A DNA stretch of 64,000 bases from JAWKHR01 sp041394725 (GTDB lineage Bacteria; Acidobacteriota; Vicinamibacteria; Vicinamibacterales; SCN-69-37), in contig JAWKHR010000016.1 of the NCBI GenBank assembly GCA_041394725.1, positions 62,001 through 126,000 of the forward strand, read 5' to 3'. This document shows, piece by piece, positions 17,152-25,389 of this stretch. The notes under the pieces were generated by a model. The model had not been told where the DNA came from and ran no database searches. It was given only the letters and a program-made list of their open reading frames with translations. Numbering within the stretch: position 1 is the stretch's first letter; every line of letters starts with the position of its first letter. Both the position numbers and the translations under genes were made by a program.

Positions 17152-18212
17152 CCCTGCACTTTCGAATAGTCTGTCACGGCCGACTTGTCCCCGAACATCG
17201 CCGGGCCCGTGACCTCGACGAACCGCCCGAAGTGGCAGTGCCGGCCGGCGAGCACCGGGCCGAGCCGCGCCTCGCTGTCCACCCACGTGTTCGGCCAGAG
17301 AATCGCGCCGTCGACCACGGCCTGCTCGCCCACGTGGCAGTGCCGGCCGATCACGCTGTAGGGTCCGATGCGCGCACCTGCCTTCACCACGGTCTGCGCG
17401 TCGATGAAGCAGGGGCCTTCGATCGTCACCCCGTCCTCGACCCGGGCCTCGGACGAGATCACGGACTGCCCGGCGGCCTGCGCGAACGGCGGCGCCTGGA
17501 ACCGGCCGTCCATGATGTCGCGGTGCGCCTGCCGGTACTTCTCCGGCGTGCCGATGTCGATCCAGTAGCCGCGGTAGACGTAGGCGACGAAGGTCTCCTG
17601 CTGCTCGATGAGCGACGGGAAGTAGGCGCGCTCGATCGAGTAGACCGTCTCGGCCGGGATGCGGTCCAGCGTCTCCGGCTCCAGGATGTAGATGCCCGCG
17701 TTGATCGTGTCGCACCGGATCTGGTCCGCGCTCGGCTTTTCGAGGAACGCCTGGACGTTGCCGTCAGGGTCGGTCTCGACGAGGCCGTACGCCGTCGGGT
17801 TGTCCACCGGCGTCAGGACAATGGTCGCGCGGGCCCGGCGCTCGCGGTGGAGGGCCAGCACCGCCGGCAGGTCCACGGCCGTGAACACGTCGCCGTTGAA
17901 GACCACGACCGGTTCGCCCCGGGTCTCTCCGGCGGCGAACTTGATCGCGCCGCCCGTGCCGAGCGGGTTCGGCTCGACGACGTAGCTCAACTGGACGCCG
18001 AGGTCGCTGCCGTCACCGAAGACCTCCTCGATGCGCCGCGGCTGGTAGTTGAGGCTGAGGACGATCTCGTCGATTTCCGGCACCTGCCGCAGCAGGTCGA
18101 TCTGGTACTGCAGGAACGGCCGGTCGAAGATCGGGACGATGGGCTTCGGCGTGTTGAGGGTCAGGGGCCTGAGTCTGGTGCCCTTGCCCCCGGCGAGCAG
18201 GATGGCCTTCAT
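17148..18212 (-). CDS. Sugar-1-phosphate nucleotidyltransferase (NDP-sugar pyrophosphorylase)
   Basis: 354 aa. The N-terminal Rossmann-like domain carries the signature LLAGGKGTRLRPLT and KPIVPIFDRPFLQY, plus GTGGAIKFA and VFNGDVF for nucleotide and metal binding. The C-terminal third (after about residue 255) has hexapeptide-like repeats of a left-handed beta helix (VIGRHCHVG, AILWPNTWV). It activates a hexose 1-phosphate, probably mannose or glucose, to an NDP-sugar; which nucleotide is used cannot be read from the sequence. First gene of a three-gene minus-strand unit with the phosphohexomutase. Confidence 0.9.
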   Translation of the reverse strand: MKAILLAGGKGTRLRPLTLNTPKPIVPIFDRPFLQYQIDLLRQVPEIDEIVLSLNYQPRRIEEVFGDGSDLGVQLSYVVEPNPLGTGGAIKFAAGETRGEPVVVFNGDVFTAVDLPAVLALHRERRARATIVLTPVDNPTAYGLVETDPDGNVQAFLEKPSADQIRCDTINAGIYILEPETLDRIPAETVYSIERAYFPSLIEQQETFVAYVYRGYWIDIGTPEKYRQAHRDIMDGRFQAPPFAQAAGQSVISSEARVEDGVTIEGPCFIDAQTVVKAGARIGPYSVIGRHCHVGEQAVVDGAILWPNTWVDSEARLGPVLAGRHCHFGRFVEVTGPAMFGDKSAVTDYSKVQG

Positions 18213-18250
18213 GTCAATCGCCGATCATAGCAGGGCCCCGGGGCCGTGAT

Positions 18251-18279
18251 GTGACGGCGGGCCCGGTTTTCTCTACAAT
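18251..18279 (+). promoter_or_regulatory. Putative housekeeping promoter of pgsA
   Basis: GTGACG (-35-like) and TACAAT (-10) separated by 17 nt, 15 nt upstream of the pgsA ATG in the 82-nt divergent gap. The -10 box is good and the -35 is moderate. Confidence 0.5.
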
Positions 18280-18294
18280 GAGGCGGGGCCGTCG

Positions 18295-18924
18295 ATGAAT
18301 CTCCCGAACGCGCTGACGCTGGGGCGGATCTTCCTCGTACCGCTGCTGGTGGTCGTGCTGCTCACCAACCCGAAGGACCTCGAGATCTTCGGGATTGGCA
18401 AGGAGCTGCTCGGCGCGATGATCTTCGCGGTGGCCTCGCTCACCGACTTCCTCGACGGCTTTCTGGCGCGGCGGCGGGGTCAGGTCACGCCGTTCGGCCA
18501 GTGGATGGACCCGCTCGCGGACAAGCTGCTGGTCAGCGCGGCCCTCATCTCGCTCGTCCAGATGGACCTGGCCCCGGCGTGGATGGTCGCGGTGATTCTC
18601 GGCCGGGAATACGCGGTGACCGTGCTCCGGAGCGTGGCGCACGCCCGGGGGTACGCGCTGCCGGCGTCGCCGCTCGGCAAGATCAAGCTCGTCGCGCAGG
18701 TCGTCGCGATTCTCGCCCTGATTCTCGGACGGGTGAACCTGGCCGAGTTCGTCGTCGTCGGCCACGTCGCCCTGTGGGTGGCGACCATCGCCGCGCTGGT
18801 CTCGGCGATCGACTACGTGCGGCGCTACAACCTGGCGGTCAACGGCCCCCCGCCGGCCCCGGCCGAGCCGGATCCGCTGGAAGTCGGCCGCCGGACGCCG
18901 GCACGAGACCGCCTCAGCGTTTGA
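18295..18924 (+). CDS. pgsA: CDP-diacylglycerol-glycerol-3-phosphate 3-phosphatidyltransferase
   Basis: 209 aa membrane enzyme making phosphatidylglycerol phosphate from CDP-diacylglycerol and glycerol 3-phosphate. The complete CDP-alcohol phosphotransferase motif D-x2-DG-x2-AR-x8-G-x3-D-x3-D is visible from DFLDGFLARR to WMDPLADK (about residues 45-70). Four to five hydrophobic helices surround it, and the N-terminal NLPNALTLGRI segment is typical of PgsA. A Pro-rich tail follows residue 185. Its 3' end overlaps the convergent bamD by 11 bp. Confidence 0.95.
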   Translation: MNLPNALTLGRIFLVPLLVVVLLTNPKDLEIFGIGKELLGAMIFAVASLTDFLDGFLARRRGQVTPFGQWMDPLADKLLVSAALISLVQMDLAPAWMVAVILGREYAVTVLRSVAHARGYALPASPLGKIKLVAQVVAILALILGRVNLAEFVVVGHVALWVATIAALVSAIDYVRRYNLAVNGPPPAPAEPDPLEVGRRTPARDRLSV

Positions 18925-19720
18925 TCCCCTCGCCGCCCCCGCGCTTGATCTCGTCGATCCGCTTCCGCGCATCGTCGGCCCGCTCGCTGTTCGGGAACTC
19001 CTCGAGCAGCCGCTGGTAGTAGGGCAGCGCCTCGGCCAGCCGGCCGATCTTCATGTGGGTCTCGCCGAGGTAGAAGTACACCTCGTCCTTGTGGCTGTAG
19101 CCCGGGTCGTCGGTGAGCAGCGGCAGCAGCCGGCCGAGGGCGCCGGCGTACATCCGGTTGTTGTAGTGGAACCGGCCGATCAGGAACTCGCTCTCCGACA
19201 GCCGATCCCGGACCTCGCGCCGCAGCTTCTGGACTTCCGGCATGAGGTCGCTGTTCGGGTAGTTCTCGATGAACGTGTCGAATTCCTTGAGCGCGGCGAT
19301 CGTGGCGGTCTGGTCGCGCCGCGGCCCGAGCATCTGCTGCATCTGGGCGACGGCCAGGCGGTACTGCGCGTAGTCGGCGCGCGGGTTCAGCGGGAAGTAG
19401 GTGAGGAACTCGCGGAACTCGTTGGCGGCGAGGATCAGGGTGTCCACCCGGTCCTCGCCGAGGTACGAGTCGCCGATGCCGAGCTTGGCCTCGTGCCGGT
19501 ACTGGCTGTTCGGGTAGCTGTCCACGAGGCGCCGGAAGTACTCGCGCGCCTCCAGCCAGTGCCGCTCCTGGAGCGCCTGGGACCCGCGGTCGAAGAGGAA
19601 TTTGTCGGCGTCAACCGACCCGGTGGGCGGCAGCGGCGGGCGCTTCGTACACGCGGTCGCGCCCGCGAGCAGCGCCACGGCCGACATGGCCGCGACCAGA
19701 CGACGAACCTGTGCCATCAT
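18914..19720 (-). CDS. bamD: Outer membrane protein assembly factor BamD
   Basis: 268 aa lipoprotein with a signal peptide and a lipobox-like ATAC (Cys about residue 24), followed by a TPR-type solenoid. BamD hallmarks are present: SQALQERHWLEAREYFRRL, SYPNSQYRHEAKLGIGDS, FLTYFPLNPRADYAQYRLA and the closing EFPNSERADDARKRIDEI. It is the periplasmic scaffold of the BAM complex that inserts beta-barrel proteins, indicating a diderm cell. The ATGATG start lies 19 nt after the epimerase stop; this is the last gene of the long aroC-to-bamD minus-strand operon. Confidence 0.92.
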   Translation of the reverse strand: MMAQVRRLVAAMSAVALLAGATACTKRPPLPPTGSVDADKFLFDRGSQALQERHWLEAREYFRRLVDSYPNSQYRHEAKLGIGDSYLGEDRVDTLILAANEFREFLTYFPLNPRADYAQYRLAVAQMQQMLGPRRDQTATIAALKEFDTFIENYPNSDLMPEVQKLRREVRDRLSESEFLIGRFHYNNRMYAGALGRLLPLLTDDPGYSHKDEVYFYLGETHMKIGRLAEALPYYQRLLEEFPNSERADDARKRIDEIKRGGGEGIKR

Positions 19721-19739
19721 TCCTGCATCCTCTCGATGG

Positions 19740-20693
19740 TCATCGGACCGGCCGGGCAATCTCCGACGCCAGCCAGTCGCATTCGGCGGCCAGCCCCTGT
19801 TCCAGCGTGTGGGCCGGCGCGAAGCCCAGGTCCTCGCGGGCCCGGGTCGTGTCGGCATACGTGTCGCGCATGTCGCCCTTCTGGGCGGGCTCGCGCCGGA
19901 TGTCCAGGGCGCGGCCGGTGAGGCGCCCGATCTGGGCCAGCACCTCGTTGATGGAGACGCGGCTGCCACCGCCAATGTTATAGACGGCACCCGGCCGCCC
20001 GCGGTCTCCCGAGGCCACCAGGGCGGCCACCACGTCTGCCACGAACGTGAAGTCGCGGGTCTGTTCCCCGTCGCCGTAGAGGGTGATCGGCTGGCCGGTC
20101 AGGGCGGCCCGGATGAACCGGTGGAACCCCATGTCGGGCCGCTGCCGGGGGCCGTAGACCGTGAAGAAGCGGAGCGAGACGGTCGGCACCTGGTAGTTCA
20201 CGTGGTAGAGGTGGCAGAGGTGCTCGGCGGCGAGCTTGGTCACGCCGTAGGGCGAGACGGGCTGCAGCCGGACGTCCTCGCGCATCGGGATCTCGGCGAT
20301 GTCGCCGTAGACCGACGAGCTCGACGCGTAGACGAACCGCTCGACCGGGCGGTCCTTGACGGCTTCGAGCAGCCGCTGCGTGGCGTCGACGTTGTGCGTC
20401 GTGTAGGTGAGGAAGTCGCGGCCCCAGCTCTTGCGGACGCCGGCCTGCGCGGCCAGGTGGTAGACGTGCGTCACGCCGTCGAGCCGCGCGGCCATGTCCG
20501 TCGTCTGCAGCGCCTCCTCGACGAAGTGGAAGCCCTGGCGCGACCGCAGCGGCGCGAGGTTGGCCTCCTTGACCGGGCGGGGATAGTAGTCGGTGAAGCA
20601 GTCGATCCCGATCACCTCGGCGCCGCGGTCGAGCAGGGCCGCCGACAGGTGTGATCCGATGAAACCGGCCGCGCCGGTCACGAGGGCCTTCAT
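19740..20693 (-). CDS. NAD-dependent nucleotide-sugar epimerase/dehydratase
   Basis: 317 aa extended short-chain dehydrogenase. The NAD-binding motif GAAGFIGSHL opens the protein; the catalytic triad is visible in YASSSSVYGD (Ser/Thr) and SPYGVTK (Tyr, Lys), with LRFFTVYGPRQRPDM downstream, as in UDP-glucuronate or UDP-glucose 4-epimerases. The precise sugar is not determinable. The start is the ATG that overlaps the thioesterase stop by 4 nt; a longer frame upstream adds only shadow sequence. Likely supplies a sugar for surface polysaccharide. Confidence 0.92.
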   Translation of the reverse strand: MKALVTGAAGFIGSHLSAALLDRGAEVIGIDCFTDYYPRPVKEANLAPLRSRQGFHFVEEALQTTDMAARLDGVTHVYHLAAQAGVRKSWGRDFLTYTTHNVDATQRLLEAVKDRPVERFVYASSSSVYGDIAEIPMREDVRLQPVSPYGVTKLAAEHLCHLYHVNYQVPTVSLRFFTVYGPRQRPDMGFHRFIRAALTGQPITLYGDGEQTRDFTFVADVVAALVASGDRGRPGAVYNIGGGSRVSINEVLAQIGRLTGRALDIRREPAQKGDMRDTYADTTRAREDLGFAPAHTLEQGLAAECDWLASEIARPVR

Positions 20694-21085
20694 GCGAAAC
20701 TCTCCCTGATGCGCGCGGGCAACCGGCACGGCCGCCCGTCACGTCCGAGCGCGGCATGGACCGTCCGCCCCGTCGCGGCGAGGGCCTCGTCGCCGTTCAC
20801 CCGCACTTCGTACGCGAACTCCATCCGGACCGGCGACGTCAGCCGCCCCTCGGTCCGCACCCGCACCTCGTCGTCGTAGCGCGCCGGGCGACGGTAGTCG
20901 CAGTGCGCCTCGATGACGGGCAGGATGACGCCGTCCTCTTCCATCTCCCGGTACGTCCAGCCGAGCGACCGGAGCAGGTCCGCGCGCGCCACCTCGAACC
21001 AGACCAGGTAGTTCGCGTAGTAGACCACGCCCATGCGGTCGGTCTCCGCGTAGCGGACGCGCACGGTCGTCTCCGACACCGGCAT
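20690..21085 (-). CDS. Acyl-CoA thioesterase, YbgC/4-hydroxybenzoyl-CoA type hotdog fold
   Basis: 131 aa, the normal size of a single hotdog domain. The N-terminal active-site segment RYAETDRMGVVYYANYLVWF contains the catalytic Asp (about residue 15) and the helix of the 4HBT/YbgC family. The C-terminal half (FAYEVRVNGDEALAATGRTVHA) forms the remaining strands. It hydrolyses an acyl-CoA thioester; YbgC homologues act on the Tol-Pal side of the envelope, but the substrate here is not established. Confidence 0.9.
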   Translation of the reverse strand: MPVSETTVRVRYAETDRMGVVYYANYLVWFEVARADLLRSLGWTYREMEEDGVILPVIEAHCDYRRPARYDDEVRVRTEGRLTSPVRMEFAYEVRVNGDEALAATGRTVHAALGRDGRPCRLPARIRESFA

Positions 21086-21088
21086 GGA

Positions 21089-21763
21089 TCAGCGCGCGGC
21101 CGGCCGGGCCACGGCGGCCTCGCGCAGCGCCCGGGTCGCCCGCACCGGATCGGGCGCGCCGAAGATCGCGGCGCCGGCCACCAGGATCGTCGCGCCGGCC
21201 TGGACCAGCGCCCCGGCGTTGCCCTCGTCCACGCCGCCGTCCACCTCGATGTCCGCCGACGACCCGCGCGCCTGGAGCAGGGCGCGCGCCTCGGCGACCT
21301 TGCCGACGCTCCGCGCGATGAACGACTGCCCCCCGAAGCCCGGGTTGACCGACATGACGAGCAGCTGGTCGAACTCGTCGACGACCTCGCGGATGGCGTC
21401 GACCGGCGTGGACGGGTTGATCGCCACGCCGGCACGCGCGCCGAGCTGACGGATGCGCGTCAGTGTGCGGTGCAGGTGCGGCAGCACCTCGCTGTGCACG
21501 ATGACCGTGGACGCGCCGGCGTCCACGAACGCCTCCAGGTAGCGGTCGGGTTCCGCGATCATCAGGTGGACATCGAGCGGCAACGTGGTGACGCGACGCA
21601 GCGCGGCGACGACGGGCGGGCCGATCGTGATGTTCGGCACGAAGTGGCCGTCCATCACGTCCACGTGAACCAGGTCCGCGCCGGCGGAGGCCACGAGCTC
21701 GACGGCGTCGGCCAGCCGCGCGAAGTCCGCCGAGAGAATCGAGGGCGCCAGCCGGACGCTCAC
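21089..21763 (-). CDS. rpe: Ribulose-phosphate 3-epimerase
   Basis: 224 aa TIM-barrel enzyme interconverting ribulose 5-phosphate and xylulose 5-phosphate. Family motifs: LAPSILSADFARL at the N-terminus, HVDVMDGHFVPNITIGP with the metal-binding His and catalytic Asp, PLDVHLMI, VMSVNPGFGGQSF, and IEVDGGVDEGNAG. Starts inside the stop of the PASTA gene (4-nt overlap) and ends 3 nt before the thioesterase. Confidence 0.96.
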   Translation of the reverse strand: MSVRLAPSILSADFARLADAVELVASAGADLVHVDVMDGHFVPNITIGPPVVAALRRVTTLPLDVHLMIAEPDRYLEAFVDAGASTVIVHSEVLPHLHRTLTRIRQLGARAGVAINPSTPVDAIREVVDEFDQLLVMSVNPGFGGQSFIARSVGKVAEARALLQARGSSADIEVDGGVDEGNAGALVQAGATILVAGAAIFGAPDPVRATRALREAAVARPAAR

Positions 21764-22557
21764 CGGCTCACCTCGAGCGCGATCGCCTGGCCGGGCCCGA
21801 TCTGGAACCCGGCCTGCGGCGTCTGGTGGACGACCACGCCGGGCGGCAGGCCCGGGTAGAGCACCTCGGCGGTGACCGTGACGCGGAAGTTGAGCCCCCG
21901 CAGCACGCCGGCCGCCCGCGCGCCGAGCGTCCCGATGAGGTCGGGCATGACGAACGTCTGGCCCCCGACCTCGCTCCGGCTGACCAGCAGCGAAACCGTG
22001 TTGCTCTGCCGGTCGGCCGGCGGATCCTGCGCGAGCACCGTGCCGATCGCGTCGGCGTCGGGCGTGCGAACCTCGGCCCGGTTCGCGATCTGGATGCCCG
22101 CCTGCGCCAGCGCGATCTCCGCCGATCGCTCCGGCTGGCCGACGACCGACGGCACGACCGGCGCGTGGGTGCCGTCGCTGACGCGCAGGCGCACGGCCCG
22201 CTGGCGGCGGGTCACGGCGCCCGGCACCGGATCCTGGCTGATGACGTGGTCTTCCTCGACTTTGGGATCCGGGCGTCGCAGCGGATCGACCCGGGCGGTC
22301 AGGCCCACGGTGGCCAGCGCGGCCGTCGCCTCGGCGATCGACTGGCCCGTCACGTCGGGCACCTGCACCTCACGGGCCTTGGTCGCCACACGCAGGCCGG
22401 CGAGAAAGAAGATGCCGAAGGTGGCCGCGAGCGCGCCGGCGAGAATCAGCAGGCGGCCGGCCGTCCAGACCCGCGCCCGCAGCCGGTGGGGCCGAGCCGC
22501 GCGTGCCGCCGACCGCGACCGGAGCGACGGGCCTGCCTTGGGTGCGTCCTGTGCCAT
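21760..22557 (-). CDS. Membrane-anchored PASTA-domain protein
   Basis: 265 aa. A basic N-terminus precedes one transmembrane helix (about residues 33-56), then three extracytoplasmic PASTA domains (VQVPDVTGQSIAEATAAL, PVVPSVVGQPERSAEIAL, FVMPDLIGTLGARAAGVL). PASTA domains bind peptidoglycan or beta-lactam-like ligands in Ser/Thr kinases and PBPs; here there is no kinase or transpeptidase domain. Position between rsmB and rpe in a housekeeping operon gives no direct clue. Probably a cell-wall-interacting accessory protein. Confidence 0.85.
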   Translation of the reverse strand: MAQDAPKAGPSLRSRSAARAARPHRLRARVWTAGRLLILAGALAATFGIFFLAGLRVATKAREVQVPDVTGQSIAEATAALATVGLTARVDPLRRPDPKVEEDHVISQDPVPGAVTRRQRAVRLRVSDGTHAPVVPSVVGQPERSAEIALAQAGIQIANRAEVRTPDADAIGTVLAQDPPADRQSNTVSLLVSRSEVGGQTFVMPDLIGTLGARAAGVLRGLNFRVTVTAEVLYPGLPPGVVVHQTPQAGFQIGPGQAIALEVSR

Positions 22558-22577
22558 CAGCGATCCGAAAAAGTGTA

Positions 22578-23936
22578 CTACGTCGCCTGACCACGGACCA
22601 GCACGGCCCCGAAGAAGGCGTCCAGGCCGTCCCGGTCGGGCCTGGTGACCAGGCAGCCCGTGGCGTCCACGAGCGCCGCCGCATCGGGCCCGTCGCCGGG
22701 GGCCTCGACGGTCTGCCGGGCGAATGTGCCATGGCGGCCGAGGAAGGCGGCGACGACGAGGGCGTTCTCCTCGGGCTCACTCGAACACGTCGCGTAGACC
22801 AGGCGGCCACCGGGGGCCACCGCCGCCGCGGCCTCGTCCAGCATGAGGCCCTGGGCTGATGCCAGCCCCGCCAGGTCGTCCTCGTGCCGGCTCCACTTGA
22901 CGTCCGGGTCGCGCCGGATGGTCCCGAGGCCCGAGCAGGGCACATCGACGAACACGCAGTCGAAGGTGGCACCGAACGGCAGCGGGCGTCGCGCGTCGAG
23001 GCGCACGATCGGCACGGCCAGCCCGGCATCGGCGAGCGTGCGCCGGAGCTGGGCGATCCGCGCCGGGCGATGGTCGCACGCGACGACGCGTCCCGACGGG
23101 CCCGCCGCTTCGGCCAGGACCAGCGTCTTCCCACCGGGCGCGGCGCAGAGGTCCAGCGTCCGCCAGCCCGGCTGCACGCCGGTGGCCTCGGCGACGAGCT
23201 GCGAGGCTTCGTCCTGCACGCGAAAGCGCGGGCGCCAGGCCTCCGGCACCCGTCCGAGGCCGCCGGGAGGGAGGCGGATGGCGCGGCGCCCGAACCGCCC
23301 CGGGGTCGCCTCGATGCCCGCGCCGACGAGGTCCGCGATCAGCGCATCCGGATCCTCGGCCTGGGCCGCGCGGATCGTCACGTCCGGCGGCTCGAGGTTG
23401 AAGCGGCACCAGGCCCGGGTCGCCTCGTAGCCGTAGCGGTCGAGCCAGCGTGCGACCAGCCACCGGGGATGCGACAGGCTCGTCGCGAGGTAGTCCAGCT
23501 GGCGGTCCCGGGGGGCGCTCGTGCCCGGATCGTCCGGCAGGGCGTCGGCGGCGCCGCCGCGCGCGAGGCCGCGGCGCACGGCGTTGACGAACCCGGCGGC
23601 GCCTTCGTGCGCGGCCTCGCGCGCGAGGTCCACCGCGTCGTGCACGACGGCCCGCGCCGGCACCCGGGTGAGATGGTCCAGCTGGTAGACGCCCAGGCGG
23701 AGCAGCGCGCGGACCGAGGCATCCAGGTCGGCGACGGGCCGCCGGCTCTGCCGGGCGATCCGCGCGTCGATCGCGCCCTGCCAGCGCAGCGTGCCGGCCG
23801 TGAGTTCCAGGAGCAGCGCGCGGTCGCGCGGGTCGGCGACGTCGCGCCGCGCGCGATCCACCGCGGCCGCGAGCGTCGTGTGCCGGGCCTCGACGGCCAG
23901 CAGGACCTGGAGCGCCGCCGCGCGCGCCGTGCTCAT
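22578..23936 (-). CDS. rsmB: 16S rRNA m5C967 methyltransferase
   Basis: 452 aa. The N-terminal 140 residues form a NusB-like RNA-binding domain (ALQVLLAVEARHTTLAAAVD). The C-terminal SAM-dependent domain has DLCAAPGGKTLVLAEA (SAM site), VDVPCSGLGTIRRDPDVKW (motif IV, Pro-Cys) and YATCSSEPEEN (catalytic motif VI Cys). It methylates cytosine in 16S rRNA. The start overlaps the fmt stop by 4 nt, the classic def-fmt-rsmB order. The same frame is open far upstream inside fmt, but without homology. Confidence 0.95.
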   Translation of the reverse strand: MSTARAAALQVLLAVEARHTTLAAAVDRARRDVADPRDRALLLELTAGTLRWQGAIDARIARQSRRPVADLDASVRALLRLGVYQLDHLTRVPARAVVHDAVDLAREAAHEGAAGFVNAVRRGLARGGAADALPDDPGTSAPRDRQLDYLATSLSHPRWLVARWLDRYGYEATRAWCRFNLEPPDVTIRAAQAEDPDALIADLVGAGIEATPGRFGRRAIRLPPGGLGRVPEAWRPRFRVQDEASQLVAEATGVQPGWRTLDLCAAPGGKTLVLAEAAGPSGRVVACDHRPARIAQLRRTLADAGLAVPIVRLDARRPLPFGATFDCVFVDVPCSGLGTIRRDPDVKWSRHEDDLAGLASAQGLMLDEAAAAVAPGGRLVYATCSSEPEENALVVAAFLGRHGTFARQTVEAPGDGPDAAALVDATGCLVTRPDRDGLDAFFGAVLVRGQAT

Positions 23937-24877
23937 GCCGGCGGCAGCGGCTCGAACCGATCGCCCGGGATGACCTGATAGCCGCGCTGGAACGCACCGG
24001 CATCGACCGGCGCCCGCCCCTCCATCTGCAACTCGATCAGGCGCACGGCCCCGCGGCCCGTGGCGACGACGATGCCGGTCGGGGCCGCGGCGATCACGGT
24101 CCCGGGCGTGGCGTCGGTGTCCCGCGGGTCGGGCGCGGACCGCCGCAGCAGCACGCGCCGGCCGCGAAACGTCGCGGCGGCCTGCGGCCAGGGTTGCAGG
24201 CCGCGAATCGCGTCGTGCACCTCGCGCGCGCTCCTCGCGAAGTCCAGCCGGCCATCGGCGCGTTCCAGGCGGTGCGCGTACGTGACCCCGGCCTCGTCCT
24301 GCGGAGTCCCGGCGACGGGCCCGGACGCGAGGCGATCGACGACCGCCACGGCCTGGCGCGCGCCGATCTCCGCGAGCCGGGCCTCGAGCTCGCCGCTCGT
24401 CTCGGCCGGGTCGATCGGCGTCTCCGCGCGCGCGAGCATGGGGCCGGCGTCGAGGGCGAGCACCACGCGCATGATTGTCACGCCGGTCGTGGCATCGCCG
24501 GCCAGGATCGCGCGATGCACGGGCGCCGCGCCGCGCCAGCGGGGCAGGAGCGAGGCGTGCACGTTGATCAGGCCGAGGCGCGGCAGGTCCAGCAGGACCT
24601 GCGGCAGCAACCGGCCGTAGGCGGCGACGACGCCGAGGTCCGGTTCGAGCGCCGCCAGCGCGGCCAGCGTCTCCGGCGCCTTCAGGCGGTCGGGCTGCAG
24701 CACGTGGAGCCCGTGTCCGACGGCCCACGCCTTCACCGCACCGGGCACCACGCGGTGTCCGCGGCCCCGGGGCCGGTCCGGCTGGGTGACGACGCCGACC
24801 ACGTCATGCGCGGAGGCCGCCAGCGCGGCCAGCGTCGGGACGGCAAACGCCGGCGTGCCGAAGAAGAGGATGCGCAT
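23933..24877 (-). CDS. fmt: Methionyl-tRNA formyltransferase
   Basis: 314 aa, standard length. The formyl-folate-binding domain has FFGTPAFAVPTLAAL at the start, the active-site segment NVHASLLPRWRGAAPVHRAI and the GVTIMRVVLALDAGPM strand. A C-terminal OB-like tRNA-binding domain follows (RVLLRRSAPDP). It formylates initiator Met-tRNA, the counterpart of the neighbouring deformylase. Starts 2 nt after the def stop. Confidence 0.96.
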   Translation of the reverse strand: MRILFFGTPAFAVPTLAALAASAHDVVGVVTQPDRPRGRGHRVVPGAVKAWAVGHGLHVLQPDRLKAPETLAALAALEPDLGVVAAYGRLLPQVLLDLPRLGLINVHASLLPRWRGAAPVHRAILAGDATTGVTIMRVVLALDAGPMLARAETPIDPAETSGELEARLAEIGARQAVAVVDRLASGPVAGTPQDEAGVTYAHRLERADGRLDFARSAREVHDAIRGLQPWPQAAATFRGRRVLLRRSAPDPRDTDATPGTVIAAAPTGIVVATGRGAVRLIELQMEGRAPVDAGAFQRGYQVIPGDRFEPLPPA

Positions 24878-24879
24878 CG

Positions 24880-25389
24880 CTACCAGCGCCCGTCGCGCCG
24901 GAGCTTGCGCACCTTGCGCAGGATCAGGTCGCGCTTGAGCCCGCGGAGGTGGTTGAGGAACAGCTCCCCGTCGAGGTGATCGATCTCGTGCTGGAAGGCG
25001 CGGGCCAGCAGGCCGGTGCCTTCCTTCGTGTGCCAGGCGCCGTCGCGGTCCTGGTAGCGCACCGTCGCGCGCGACGGCCGGGCGACCGTCGCCGTGAAGC
25101 CCGGCACGCTCAGGCAGCCCTCCTCCTCGAGCTGCATGCCTTCGCGCTCGACGAACTCCGGGTTGACGAGGGCGATCAGCTCGCCGCCGCGCTTGCCGAC
25201 GCTGACGTCGATCACGCAGACGCGACTGGGCACACCCACCTGCGGGGCCGCCAGGCCGATCCCGGGTGCGGCGTACATCGTGTCCACCATGTCGTCGATC
25301 AGGCGGCCCAGGTCTTCGTCGAACACCTCGATCGGCTCGGCCTTCCGCTGCAGCACCGGGTCGCCGTAGCGGACGATTCGCCGGAGCAT
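24880..25389 (-). CDS. def: Peptide deformylase
   Basis: 169 aa. All three deformylase motifs are present: GIGLAAPQVG (motif 1), EEGCLSVPG with the metal-binding Cys (motif 2), and HEIDHLDGELF (motif 3, HExxH-type). Removes the formyl group from nascent N-terminal fMet. The start ATG shares one base with the aroC stop (TGATG), which decided the start; the frame upstream is aroC antiphase. Confidence 0.96.
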   Translation of the reverse strand: MLRRIVRYGDPVLQRKAEPIEVFDEDLGRLIDDMVDTMYAAPGIGLAAPQVGVPSRVCVIDVSVGKRGGELIALVNPEFVEREGMQLEEEGCLSVPGFTATVARPSRATVRYQDRDGAWHTKEGTGLLARAFQHEIDHLDGELFLNHLRGLKRDLILRKVRKLRRDGRW